Source: Macrostomum hystrix (Eukaryota > Platyhelminthes > Macrostomidae). From it: 64,000 nt of DNA. The translations under genes were made by a program, and so were the position numbers. The stretch lies in NCBI GenBank assembly GCA_950097015.1, contig CATNEN010000041.1, positions 1,963,501 through 2,027,500 on the forward strand, written 5' to 3'. Positions 35,501 to 46,221 of this stretch are shown here, piece after piece (position 1 is the stretch's first letter; each line of letters starts with the position of its first letter). A model generated the notes under the pieces. That model did not search any database, had not been told where the DNA came from, and saw nothing but the letters and a program-made list of their open reading frames with translations.

Positions 35501-35875
35501 CAGCAGAGAGATTTTCTCCATCTTCTAACGTCACTCCTCCTTTCCCCAGGAAGGCATGAGTCCGGGGGGGGTTGGTGCCGCCTGTTCACAGTGTGCCTTC
35601 TTTTTCTCTCCTTCTCTTTCTATTTGCCCCAGCCGTGGGCTCGAGGCTTGTGGGTGCGGGGCATAGTTATAATGTACATTAGTGCTATGGGGGAAGCCCT
35701 CACTTCAGCTTGGATGGAATAGAGTGAGGTGCATTAGTTTAAGGCCCAAACCGGAGAGAGAATGGGGGAGGCTTGGCTCGTTCGATAGCGTAGTCATGAC
35801 AGCGTTCGGGCAATCAGCTGTTTGGTTAGAAATAGCTTGAATCAGCTGAGCGACCTTGGCAAGGCAAGGCTTCTT

Positions 35876-35915
35876 ATTGGCTGGGGCTTCCCCCCACTGC
35901 CAATGGCTATATAAG
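35876..35915 (+). promoter_or_regulatory. Cyclin G core promoter
   Basis: An inverted CCAAT (ATTGG, 35876-35880), a direct CCAAT (35900-35904) and TATATAAG (35908-35915) lie about 290 bp before the cyclin G ATG. Transcription would start near 35940, leaving a 5' UTR of about 260 nt if unspliced. Confidence 0.6.
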
Positions 35916-36198
35916 CGAACACCCTCCGATGGCTAACCGGCCCACTGCTGAGCTGCCCACACGAAAACCGCTATTTGATTCACTAGCGTTTCTTTTTTCC
36001 TAATTTCTTCCCTTACAGAGCTAGAATGGATTGCTAAGGCTGGCGATTTAGCTTAATCTTTCAAAGCCCGTTAGTCTTTCATATTCACACTGCCAGCATT
36101 CCCAGCAGCTGTTGCAGTTAGAGGTTAGTTAGAAATTGCTTAGCCTTCGTCACTTAGTTATTTTTTTGTTAGCATCCAGTTCACTATTATATCTGGGC

Positions 36199-36483
36199 AT
36201 GGTGCAAAACGTGTCTGGCATGTCAGCTCGTTCGGGAAAAATGGCTTCCGAAGTCGTTCTGAACAACAGCAGCACTGGCTGCGGCCCGGCGGGCGGCCGC
36301 TGCGAGCGTCGGTCTCGGCGAAAGCGTTCAAAGAAGGGCTCGGCGCCCGAGTTGGCGGCCGACTGGTCCAAGGGCAACAAGGAGGCCAGGCGCAGCGATG
36401 TCCACATGTACTACCACCTGGAGGAGGCGCACTCCATCCCCGAAGACAACAGGGAGATGGAGCTCCCAGAGCAGCCACACTCT
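36199..36483 (+). CDS. Cyclin G exon 1
   Basis: 95 codons, ends LPEQPHS before GTAAGA. Basic patch at residues 33-43. Confidence 0.82.
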
Positions 36484-39400
36484 GTAAGAAATCTGCATTA
36501 TTCTCCTTGCATTAGTCCTGTGGCTACTTTGTATTGTTGCCCTGTTATCCAATTCGTTCGGCATATAATCTAAATTCTTAGTATTTAAGCTAAATGTTAC
36601 TTTATATATTCATACATATATTATATTCTAACTACATTTTTATTTACATTAGACTTTAGTTAAAATAAGACAATATTTTCCTTAGTTTAAAGTTACAAAA
36701 GCATAATTGTTCATACAACTTTATAACTTCATACAACTTCTGCAGAGCTAACTTAGATTATAAAAAAGAAAATGTAGATGATTAAGGGCAAAGGCAACAG
36801 TAATAGTTTGTTAAATAGTCATTGCGAATTTATTTCCAAAACTAAAAACAAAGAAGCAAGCTCTTTGTTTTTTTGTTTTTGTTTTTATGAAGCCTACCCT
36901 TTTCTGCTTTGTCAGTCTGACAATCTCTCTCATGCTTTTACTGACTGTTTACTTATTTTAGTTGTTAGTTCCTATTCAGATTTACTTTACGCACTGGGGC
37001 TAAATAGTGCCTGTCTGCTCACAAACTCTATACTCTATAGCCAGGGCACAGGGCTGTAAGCCCGTCAATCAGAGCTGCACGTTGAGAACAGACTGTGACT
37101 GGCACAAAAACCCAGTGCCATATGTGGGGCCCAGGAACCTCTAATCAGACCCCAACCTTCTCTCGAGCTGGGGTGAGCGGCTTGTTTTGCGATCTTCTGG
37201 CCACCCCAGACTGGCAGTCAGTCAGTCGCATGTCACGTGGCTAGGCCTTCAATGATGGGCATTAGATCTGGAGGGGATCCACCTGGGGCCTTGGCTGTGG
37301 GAGAAAGACGTGAAGAACAAAGACCTTCACTTTTTAGCCCAGCTTTACCCTATTCCCGCCCTCCTTCTGTTCCTTCCTCTGTCTTGGCTTCTGCTTCTGC
37401 TCCAGCGTTGCCGTGTTGCACACAAACAAACAAAGCGCCTCGGCCCCCTGCCTCTCTTCCTGTCATCATTAGCATAGTTTCTCTGCGTCAGTTAGTGTAA
37501 AAAGCTATCCTAAAACGAAAGGAAGACCCAGACTGGAGACAGTTAAGGACAGTATCTATAGAATCCTTATCGCCTCTGAAGTGGTTGGGGCTGATGCTTG
37601 TCGTATCGATATCTAGCCGTTGGTTTGTCTGCAAGACAAATAAACATAGCTATTTTAGTTTAGAATTCAGAAACATTGTTGCCGGGACTAGCGCTGGAGG
37701 CAGTCCAGTTTTCAGTCTGCTACAAAGTTTAGATGATTGTTTATGCTTAACTTTCACATCTTTCAGACCAACATAGCCCCTCTGCCTCTGCCGAAGGATT
37801 TCGAAGAGACTTTGGAGAAACTGTTGGAAAGAGAGCTGGCCTATCACCCCAAGACCGACTCGCTGTTTCACATCAATACTGTGAGTGATTTACGTGATTG
37901 AAAATTTGTACTGCAATTTCGCCTTCGTAATGTCACTTTTTATACTCTATCTATTTCCCTTTGCACACTTCTTATTTAGGCCTGTGAGGACAAGGTGGAC
38001 GCCAGGTTGCGCGACGAATCCATCTTCAACCTGCGCTTCCTGCACAAATTTTACAACCTGTCGCCCGAATGCTTCGCCCACGCTGTCAACATTGCCGACC
38101 GGTTCATTATGCGAATCAAGGTGAGACTCTTATCTAAAGAGTTAGTCGATAATTGGGGTTCAACTATATTCTAATTGCTATTCAATTGGCACGACTTAAT
38201 ATGATAATTTCTCTTCAATCTCAATACTGATTTCGACACCATTTTAATTTCGCAGGTTAAGCCGAAGTACATGGCCTGCCTTGCTACGGCTGCTTATCTG
38301 ATCGCTTGCAAGATGATAGAGGACCCAGAGGTAAGCTTCATTTCACTTATTTAATTATCTAACTTTCTACGGTGCATAGTAAGAGCCAAGAAGATTGTAT
38401 AATAAGAACAGTTTTATGTCCCTGCTCTCCTCAAGGCTCAAGTTGGGGCCTGTTTTTTATTGTCTGAACTTTTATTGCCCGCTTGTTAGTGCATTCATAC
38501 TAGAGAACCAAACCAAGGCAAGGAGGCGTCATGGTTTAGTGCTGCCTTGCATGCTGCCTTGCGTGCCTTGTTCAAATGAAGCAGTAAGTCGGATCTTAGT
38601 GGAACCTCTGACACCTCGGCTCTTGCCACTTCTTCCTGTCTTCGACAGTGGCCCAAATAAGGGTTGAAAACTTTAAACAGAATCCAATCGTGCCCTACGC
38701 ACACGAACTGGGCCTGCCCCTTGTTTTCATTTTAATGGGTTATAGTTATAGGGCTTAAGCCAGTTTAGTTGGGTTGGTGTCATGTTCTCTGTCGACTTGT
38801 TTTGGCCAAGCAGGCCACCCACAAGGGAAGCCTACTTTTTACCCCATTTAACCGCTGAAGTTTAAAGACTGCCTGGTCTGCCCTCTTCTCGCTTTTCTGT
38901 CCATTTATTTCGTTTGAGCCAATTGCTTTGGGCTCAGGCTGGCATGTGAAGGACGTGTTTGGGCCTTGGTGGTGGCCGCAGTGACTCACTCGCGCCTTCA
39001 CTGTGTAAGCGGGACATCTGAGCTAAAAATAGACAGAGTTCTAGAATATTCTGCGAATTTCCTTTGCCAAAACAAGTCAGCTTGAACGTGGCCAATTTTT
39101 TCATTCTATTTTTAGCATGGGAGAGCACTTGTCTCAGTTCAAGTTCAACTCTAAACACTTAAGAATTTGATTTACGCTCTGCAGGACTGGCCCTCGCCCG
39201 AGAAGCTTGTCAGCGTGGCCCGCTGCGGCGGATCTTCCAGCGACTTGGAGCGCATGGAGGGCATCATTCGAACCAAGCTGGGCGACCCAGCCGTGCCGCC
39301 GATGGAGCTAGCGGTCACTCCGCTGCACTTTCTGCAGCTGCTGCAGCCCCTGTTCCCCAGCGCCAAGAGTTTCCTGCGCGCAGTCGGCGACCTGGAGATC

Positions 39401-39763
39401 TGCCTGTGCTCAGCCGCCGTTTACACATTCCGGCCCGCCATGCTGGCCCTGTGCATCGCCCACCGCTACCTGGACAACTGCGACGGTTCTGCCGCGCTGG
39501 CCACGATGATGAAGCGGCTGGATGTGTCGGAGGATGACCTGGCCGAGTGCTCCGGCGACCTGGAGGCCGAGAGCTGCCGAGTGCAGAATCGCGCGCCTAC
39601 GCCGCGCACCCTCGTCTGGACACTGAGCCGCCGGACCGTCAGCAACCTGCAGAGACCATCGGCCGCAGCCCACGGCTCCCTGCTGGACCCCATCAGGGAG
39701 GACTGGCTGGAGGAGGACAGGCTGGAGGAGGACAACCTGGAAATCTGTCGCCTGTTCGACTAA
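36199..39763 (+). CDS. Cyclin G
   Basis: Atypical cyclin of the G1/G2 family, linked in animals to stress response, PP2A regulation and growth control. Exons 36199-36483, 37767-37880, 37980-38120, 38256-38330 and 39185-39763, all phase 0, encode 397 residues. Residues 1-95 are a basic, low-complexity N-terminus with RRSRRKRSKK (a likely nuclear signal). Residues about 96-235 hold the cyclin box: LPKDFEETLEKLL, ACEDKVDARLRDESIF, NIADRFIMRIKVKPKYMACL, AAYLIACKMIED. The C-terminus has TLVWTLSRRTVSNLQRPS, matching the conserved 'LKWIVSGRTARQL' of vertebrate cyclin G. The extreme C-terminus is acidic (EEDRLEEDNLE) and PEST-like. The start is ATG 36199; later Met codons at 36220 and 36241 are possible. 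Introns are short except the last (854 nt). Confidence 0.9.
37767..37880 (+). CDS. Cyclin G exon 2
   Basis: 38 codons, TTTCAG acceptor and GTGAGT donor. Start of the cyclin box helices (FEETLEKLLERELAY). Confidence 0.88.
37980..38120 (+). CDS. Cyclin G exon 3, cyclin box
   Basis: 47 codons with RLRDESIFNLRFLHKFY and the NIADRFIMRIK signature. TTTAG acceptor and GTGAGA donor. Confidence 0.92.
38256..38330 (+). CDS. Cyclin G exon 4, cyclin box
   Basis: 25 codons: VKPKYMACLATAAYLIACK, the 'vqPkhL-c.g...lA.K' helix of cyclin G. CGCAG acceptor and GTAAGC donor. Confidence 0.92.
39185..39763 (+). CDS. Cyclin G exon 5 and stop
   Basis: 192 codons to TAA, CTGCAG acceptor. Contains the second cyclin fold half (TPLHFLQLLQPLF) and the conserved C-terminal segment. 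Confidence 0.9.
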   Translation, partial: DWPSPEKLVSVARCGGSSSDLERMEGIIRTKLGDPAVPPMELAVTPLHFLQLLQPLFPSAKSFLRAVGDLEICLCSAAVYTFRPAMLALCIAHRYLDNCDGSAALATMMKRLDVSEDDLAECSGDLEAESCRVQNRAPTPRTLVWTLSRRTVSNLQRPSAAAHGSLLDPIREDWLEEDRLEEDNLEICRLFD

Positions 39764-39810
39764 GCCCAGCGCCGAGGCCTCATCGAATCACCGATCCAGT
39801 TGATGTTTCT

Positions 39811-39816
39811 ATTAAA
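39811..39816 (+). terminator. Cyclin G poly(A) signal ATTAAA
   Basis: The common variant hexamer lies 48 nt after the stop codon. An extended 3' UTR using later signals cannot be excluded. Confidence 0.45.
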
Positions 39817-40684
39817 TAGAAGAAAATTCAAATCCCAAGATTTGACCGCATCTCAAAATCCCAGCTCCCAAAGCCTGCTTTCAGTCTATTCAAATCAGTT
39901 TCAAGAACTGTTCGATTCGTGCAAAAGAAACGATCCCCAGAATCCGCGTCAGCGAATTCCTGCCTCCAAGCCCTGATCACCTTAATTGGTTTAACTTAGC
40001 TGCACCTGTAAATTCTCCGTTGTGTCCCCAGTCCCGCTGTTTTCTTAGCTTTAAAAGACACCCCGCTTGCCTCTGTTCGCTTCTGCTCCGCCCTCTGTTT
40101 GCTTTTCAAAGAGAATTTTCGTATTGTGATAACCGCCCAGCAGCCCCGTGAAGCCTGCACAGAGCCGTGCAGCTGCCGTGCGCATCTCAGTGTACTTTTA
40201 AATCTGCACGTAAATGTTTATGCGTAAAGCGCTCTGCAGGAGGTTCTGATGTTTCCAGTTGCTATTGTTCAGTGTTTTCTTAGCCAGCAAATCTGCCCGA
40301 AGCCGCCGCTCCCAACCCCAGTTTGTTCACAGTTTCGCCAGATTGTTTTTAGCCTGTCTTTTTACCTGTTTCACCGCCTCCGCCCGCCCCAGCGGTGGCA
40401 CTTTTATTGTTATGCATGAAATAACTCGAACTCAACTCAGTCAGTCCCAAGAGCTTTCCCGGCAACCGGCTCCACAAGCCTCTGTTTGTTAACCGTATGC
40501 TTGCTAATGTCTGCTCCCTGTTAGCACAATGTATGCTTCGTTTTCTGTGTCTGTCTGTTCCTGCCTGGCGGGCTGTGCAAAATCCTCAGCGGCGGGTCCC
40601 GGCGACTTTCACGGCGAAGCTCTCCTGGCCCGCCGCATGTGTAAATAACTACTTACGCAGATCTGCTCCTAGAACACCAGATCC

Positions 40685-41140
40685 TTGATTCTCAGCATCA
40701 GTCCCAGATCCCCAGCATCAATCCCAGATTCCCTGCATCAGATCCCAGATCCCCAGCATCAATCCCAGATTCCCTGCATCAGATCCCAGATCCCCAGCAT
40801 CAGATCTCAGACTGCCAGCATCAGATCCCAGATTCCCTGCATCAGTCCCAGATTGCCAGCATCAGACCCCAGATTCTCAGCATCAGATCCCATGCAGATT
40901 CCCAGCATCAATCCCAGATTCCCTGCATCAGATCCCAGATTGCCAGCATCAGATCGCAGATTGCCAGCATCAGATCTCAGATTCCCAGCATCACATCTCA
41001 GATTCCCAGCATCAGATCCCAGATTGCCAGCATCAGATCCCAGATTGCCAGCATCAGATCCCAGATTGCCAGCATCAGATCCCAGATTGCCAGCATCAGA
41101 TCCCAGATTCCCTGCATCAGATCCTAGATTCTCTCACAGT
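40685..41140. repeat. About 20-bp array, CAGCATCAGATCCCAGATTG units
   Basis: Roughly 22 copies with ATTCCCTG, ATCCCCAG and ATTGCCAG variants. It lies 0.9 kb after cyclin G. Confidence 0.92.
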
Positions 41141-42051
41141 TCTTAGTCAGTGTTGTTGCTTGGATTAGCTGATTGCAGGTTGCAGCCAGGTGTGCAGCGG
41201 ATTTGTAGTATTGTGCTTTGTCCCTTTGTTAAGTCAGAGCCTAGAACATATCACTCAGTGTCTATCAGCGAATTTCTAGTATTTTCCTATTAATAGCTGT
41301 AATAGCAACAATTTGCTACTTGAATATTTTTCTACCGCTCCGTGCACTCTTTCATTCTCACCTGGCCCCGGCTTTCATCCCGGGATATGCCGGCTCCTTC
41401 TCTCATTCTCCTGTGTCTATTTTGTTGTTAATAAAAAAGACAAAAAAATGGTGCAAAATACACAAAAATAAAACAGAGGAAGCCGTGCTGCTTTCTCAAA
41501 TATAATAGTATTATTACTATTGCTGCAGTGTGCAAAATGCCTTCGGGCGCAAAAACGTTTCTTGACTTACAACTCTTCTTCCTCATTTTCACAGGGCTTA
41601 ATTTGCAGTCCTGTCTTATCTTCTGATTTGTATATCGATCACGTGTTTGAATACACAGATTGTTTGGCCTTTACGCTATGCATTTGGAAAGCGCACGAAA
41701 TTGCTGCAGTTGTAATTCTGAAAGTAGGCTAAAAATAGAACTTCCGTCATTATTACTCCCGCTCGTCCGCTCTTGCTCGCGTGGGCTGTTGTTTCGTCAT
41801 TTCAGTTTTCGGGCAATGTTTGCAGTCAGATAAGCGGTCCTCAGATATTGTCTCAGCACCATTGCTGTCATTTCACATTTCTCGGAAACCGAATAGGGAG
41901 CTAAATATAGCATTGAATCAGAACTGAACGGCTTGGCCTATTTGGGCTGTTTATTAATTCCCGGTCAGTTAATTCGTGTCAACATGAGCTCTCATTTAAA
42001 GAACGATCTCAGGATCACAGGAGTCACGGAGATACTCCTTGGTCTCTCACG

Positions 42052-42108
42052 GGTCACAGGAGTGACTGAGATACTCCTTGGGCTCTCATCTCAGTCACTC
42101 CTGTGACC
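42052..42108. repeat. Perfect 21-bp inverted repeat with 15-nt loop
   Basis: Arms 42052-42072 and 42088-42108 are exact reverse complements starting GGTCACAGGAGTGACTGAGA. A partial direct repeat of the left arm and loop precedes it (42012-42050), and a degenerate arm-like stretch follows (about 42128-42160). Confidence 0.9.
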
Positions 42109-44094
42109 AGTAACATTCTTTAGAATGACCTTAGTCACTTCTGTCACCTGTGACATCCTCCTGCAGAAGGTTTTCTAGCCCCCCCCTGTCATCCAGGACC
42201 GTGAGACCCAAGAATAATATTTGGAAGTCGTGCCTGTCTCTCGTGTCGGAAACCCAAGCTTTTCTATGGAAGTTCACCTTCAGCGTTCAGTTTGAGCTTC
42301 CTATATATGTGAGAAGCGAGGCTCTCACAGGCCGGTGCGAGCGGCTTACAGCACACCCAAGCAGACCACAATGTGCTGCCCCCACCGGCAGCTGTCACAG
42401 CGCGCATTTTCCCATCTTGTTGCGGTTGAGCACTGCTGAGCAGTTTTGTTAGGAGCCTGAGCGAACAGCAATGCCGTATTTTTACAGCTTGTTTATGACC
42501 AAGTCCAAGTGTCCGTGGGCGGGCTACCGGCCTCTCCTACGGTACCCACTCAAACAGACCGGGAGCTGTGCCCAGCCATTTTACTCTATGCATTGTAAAA
42601 CCCATCTTATATGGATGAGAATTGAGCAGACCCACGTGACCGCTGCGTGAGAACTTGCGTTAGAGAATGAATGGTTAGAGAGGAGGTCCTCGGAGCTTAA
42701 ATGCCGGCTGCACCCACGAGTTTGAGAATGCAGCTATGCTGAGAGATGTCTGAGAGACTTGCTCTAGACATCTGCAGACGTAAATAAATGCATTGTGGTT
42801 AAGAAGTACGAATTTCTTGTCTTTTCAAGCCTGACGCCACGCCTAAATGTAGAGCTGGCACAGCGCTAAATTTTACCCTGACTGCTTTGGTACCTTCTGA
42901 CAAGAGCCCTGGTGGCGGCAAACTAGCGTCTTGAACCTCTTTTCTGTCCAGCTACCAGTTTCATAGTCACTAGAACCGATAATATACTGCCTGTGGACAG
43001 ACACACTGCTTTCAATGCTATCACTTCGGACTTTTGAAAGTTGCTCGCAGAAGCGAAAAGTGGCTATAAACATAGGCGAGGATGCAGTTTGTGTTTGTGA
43101 GTTGTGTGCAGCAAAAATGCAGGCCAGATGTACACGGACTGTAGAAGTACACAAGCTTCACTGCTCACTTATCACTCACTTTATCAAAGTCAAAAGTTTT
43201 ATTATAGCTTAAAAATACTGTGAATAGATATTAAAAAGTGCAGCCCCGGACTTTGTCGTCCTGTCGCATTTTTAATATATCCTACTATATACTAAATTGA
43301 TCCTATTCCTGTACTGCGGGCATGAGCAGCGGATTGAAGTGCTGCAGTACTGTCAGTGGTCCAGAAATGCGGCTAGGCAGTTGAAGCTCTGGCTCTGCTG
43401 GCTGCGCTGTCAAGTCGTGGCTGGGCGCTGATCTCTTTGATTAATGACGTCCCACACTGCCCTGGCCAGCTTGCAGTTCATGATTTCGGCAGGAATAGCA
43501 ATTATGCAATTCACACATAAATTTGTGCTTGCCTAGAGTCACAGCTCAGCCTAATAAGTCAGGCGAATAATGTCCCAACTTCACTACTGACTAGTCCAAG
43601 CAGTAGACACGCTGAGATTTGTGTACCCAGTGCTATGCGGTGGATTTATCCTCTTCCAGCTCATTATAAGCAATAACAATTAATGCGAAGGATCTAGGTC
43701 TGCTTGAGGTTTCCTGGGCCTGGGCAGCCTTCCGCACCGTGAGGGCGATCCTGCAAGTCCCAGGCCCTACCTAGGCTGGCCTGACAGCAAGAGGGTGGCG
43801 TTGCTCCAATGGTCGAGACCGTCCTGCTCTGCAACGCCGCTGACGCTTTGACGCTGGCAGGGACGCTGGAACGTCTAGTCTCGTGGCGCACGAGGGCTTG
43901 CTGCGCGCCGCGCGCCGACCTGGCCCGTCAGAGCGACTTCAGCTGGCTAGCCACCTCATCCGCGTCGAAGAGTACGTCGAAGCCTCACAGCCCGTGTAGG
44001 AGGTGCTGCTTCACCCGTCCGTTACGCTGATTGCCTGCAAGCCGACACCGGCGCTCCGGACACTGCCGGCAGCCTCGCGCAAGTTGCTGTTATT

Positions 44095-44430
44095 TTGAGG
44101 TTGAATGTCGTCCATCTCGAATTAATTTTAATATTTGTTTTCAACAGGCACAAAACATGTCCATTGTGGAAGGCAAACTATAAAATCTGTGTTACTAAAA
44201 GTACAAATGATGAATTTGAAGCCCTGAATAAGGAGGGCACATTGATTGATCAAGAGCTCCGAGATGCACGCACCACCTGCATCAAAGATACCTGGAGCAG
44301 AGTCGATAGTTGCTCTTCTTCCCTGTTGAAGGAAATCGAAACAGCACAACATTTTCGTGGGTCTTGCGTGCCGCAGTTCGAATTACCGACAAACATACCG
44401 GGAGTTCCATTTTCGCTCCTGACAGCGTGA
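44095..44430 (+). CDS. Unidentified ORF, 111 codons
   Basis: Open from ATG 44095 to TGA. Encodes a polar protein with no recognised motif; a TTTTCAACAG at about 44140 could be a splice acceptor, making this a terminal exon. Codon use is less GC-biased than in the firm genes. It may be chance. Confidence 0.15.
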   Translation: MRLNVVHLELILIFVFNRHKTCPLWKANYKICVTKSTNDEFEALNKEGTLIDQELRDARTTCIKDTWSRVDSCSSSLLKEIETAQHFRGSCVPQFELPTNIPGVPFSLLTA

Positions 44431-44507
44431 GCACAGGCAACACTCACAAAGGTACGCCTGATAACTGCGATCGATAACGCTACCGAGTTTCACTCCATGA
44501 AAATTAA

Positions 44508-44905
44508 GGACTCACGTCATCACCTCACGTCATCACCTCAGGTCATCACCTCACATCATCAACTCACGTCATCACCTCAGGTCATTATCTCACGTCATCA
44601 CCTCACCGTCATCACCTCACCGTCATCACCTCGCATCATCACCTCAGGTCATCACCTCACATCATCAACTAACGTCATCACCTCAGGTCATTATCTCACG
44701 TCATCACCTCACCGTCATCACCTCACCGTCATCACCTCACATCATCACCTCAGGTCATCACCTCACATCATCACCTCACGTCATCACCTCACCTTCATCA
44801 CCTCACCGTCATCACCTCACATCATCACCTCACGTCATCACCTCACCGTCATCACCTCACCGTCATCACCTCACCGTCATCACCTCACCGTCATCACCTC
44901 CTGTG
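44508..44905. repeat. 13-15-bp array, CATCACCTCACGTCAT units
   Basis: About 28 copies alternating CACGT, CACCGT, CACAT and CAGGT. Contains a longer internal duplication, since the series around 44535-44630 recurs at about 44650-44740. Confidence 0.93.
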
Positions 44906-45360
44906 TAAAAAAGAAAAATAAGAAACTTGATTACCATTTTGTAAGTGGTTTACTAAGCAAGTGAATGAATATTTTATAAAGTATCTCTGAGTTTCTAAAA
45001 ATATTATTAGAAGAAATATGATGCCGTGCTGCTTTCATAATGCCACAGGTAATATAGTATCAGTGCATAATGCTTGCAAACAAAAACATGGCTAAAGCAT
45101 CTAAGAAAAAAGACAAGAAAAAATTCAGCACTCCCAGAAAATAAAAAAGTAAACAGTGTACGACCTACTTGCCAGTCAAAATCTTTCTGAAACATCAGAT
45201 TAAACCGCTTTTTGTAAAAGCAAGACCCTGAATGCTTCTCGACACAACGTCTTTCCTACTAGTCACTAGTGGGTCCAGTGGTCCTTGAAACCAAGGCAGA
45301 AAAGTCATTTTATGATTTTCAAGTAGATTTCGCAATCAAATACTGTCCTAGATTGAGATA

Positions 45361-46044
45361 TTGCAGGGAGTGTGGAATTTAAGAGGCCGGTTTCGCAAAC
45401 AGAAGAAACTCGTCGAGTTCAGCCTCATACAAAGCCAAAGCCTTCAGTTCTTGAAGCGACTCTCGAAGCTACAGGTTGTGTTGCAATTTGTGTTCCAACG
45501 ACATTCAGCGAGAGTGTCTTTTTATGAAGGTAAAAAACTACAGCTCGTAAATTGTAGAGATACGGAATTCAAGGGGGTGAATTTAACTGAATTAAACAGG
45601 TGTCGTGCAGGTGCTCATCTTATTTCCAAGGAAAATCTCTGTAAATGTATACTGTATAGCAGTGCTCCTTTCAGTGGTCGCAGACGTCCTTTGCCATTTC
45701 AGGGGTCGCAGACATCCTTGGTCATTTCAGTGGTCGTAGACGTCCTTGGTCATGTCATGGTTCGCAGACATCCTTGGTCATTTCATGGTTCGCAGACGTC
45801 CTTGGTCATTTCATGGTTCGCAGACGTCCTTGGTAATTTCATGGTTCGCAGACGTCCTTGGTCATTTCATGGTTCGCAGACGTCCTTGGTCATGTCATGG
45901 TTTGCAGACGTCCTTGGTCATTTCATGGGTCGCAGACGTCCTTGGTCATTTCATGGTTCGCAGACGTTCTTGGTCATTTCATGGGTCGCAGACGTTCTTC
46001 GTCCACTGAATGTTCCCTCGCTGTGTAAAAAGTACAAAAACTGA
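45361..46044 (+). CDS. Unidentified ORF running into an array
   Basis: Open frame whose first part (to about 45670) is non-repetitive, basic and leucine-rich, with no recognised family. The rest is translated 28-bp array. The first residues come before any supported promoter. Probably not a gene. Confidence 0.12.
   Translation: MQGVWNLRGRFRKQKKLVEFSLIQSQSLQFLKRLSKLQVVLQFVFQRHSARVSFYEGKKLQLVNCRDTEFKGVNLTELNRCRAGAHLISKENLCKCILYSSAPFSGRRRPLPFQGSQTSLVISVVVDVLGHVMVRRHPWSFHGSQTSLVISWFADVLGNFMVRRRPWSFHGSQTSLVMSWFADVLGHFMGRRRPWSFHGSQTFLVISWVADVLRPLNVPSLCKKYKN
45690..46005. repeat. 28-bp array, about 11 copies
   Basis: Unit begins CATTTCATGGTTCGCAGACG, period 28 bp. Confidence 0.94.
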
Positions 46045-46221
46045 GAATTCAAACGTTATCTGCGATGGTGCGAATTTGAAGACAAAACTAGATGACCTTC
46101 CAATGTGCGTCATTGGTATCTAAAAAACACGACAAGAAAAAGATGAAATAAACAATTCGAACTGTCCGGCCTTTCGGCAACATTCCTAAGTACCACTGGA
46201 AAAGTTGACAGCATGCAGTCA

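Larger units (their letters stand above)
26814..35870. other. 9-kb gene-poor interval between plakin and cyclin G
   Basis: Contains the plakin 3' UTR (extent unknown), five large tandem arrays listed separately and two copies of a 71-bp sequence. 29750-30050 is a GC-rich unique stretch with a 64-codon ORF that matches nothing I recognise. 32520-35520 is unique, AT- and GC-mixed sequence in which I see no gene. Confidence 0.5.
41141..44500. other. Gene-poor unique sequence
   Basis: No gene recognised. Contains the hairpin at 42052-42108 and a GC-rich unidentified patch at 43690-44095 whose reading frames are broken on both strands. Confidence 0.45.

Noticed and set aside
36136-36198. Upstream extension of the cyclin G frame
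   Set aside because: The frame is open but contains no ATG; the first Met is at 36199.
43690-44095. GC-rich patch with a minus-strand GFDVLFDADEVASQLKSL reading that faintly recalls a retropepsin C-terminus
   Set aside because: It is short, interrupted by stops and lacks the DTG motif; the resemblance is too weak to annotate.
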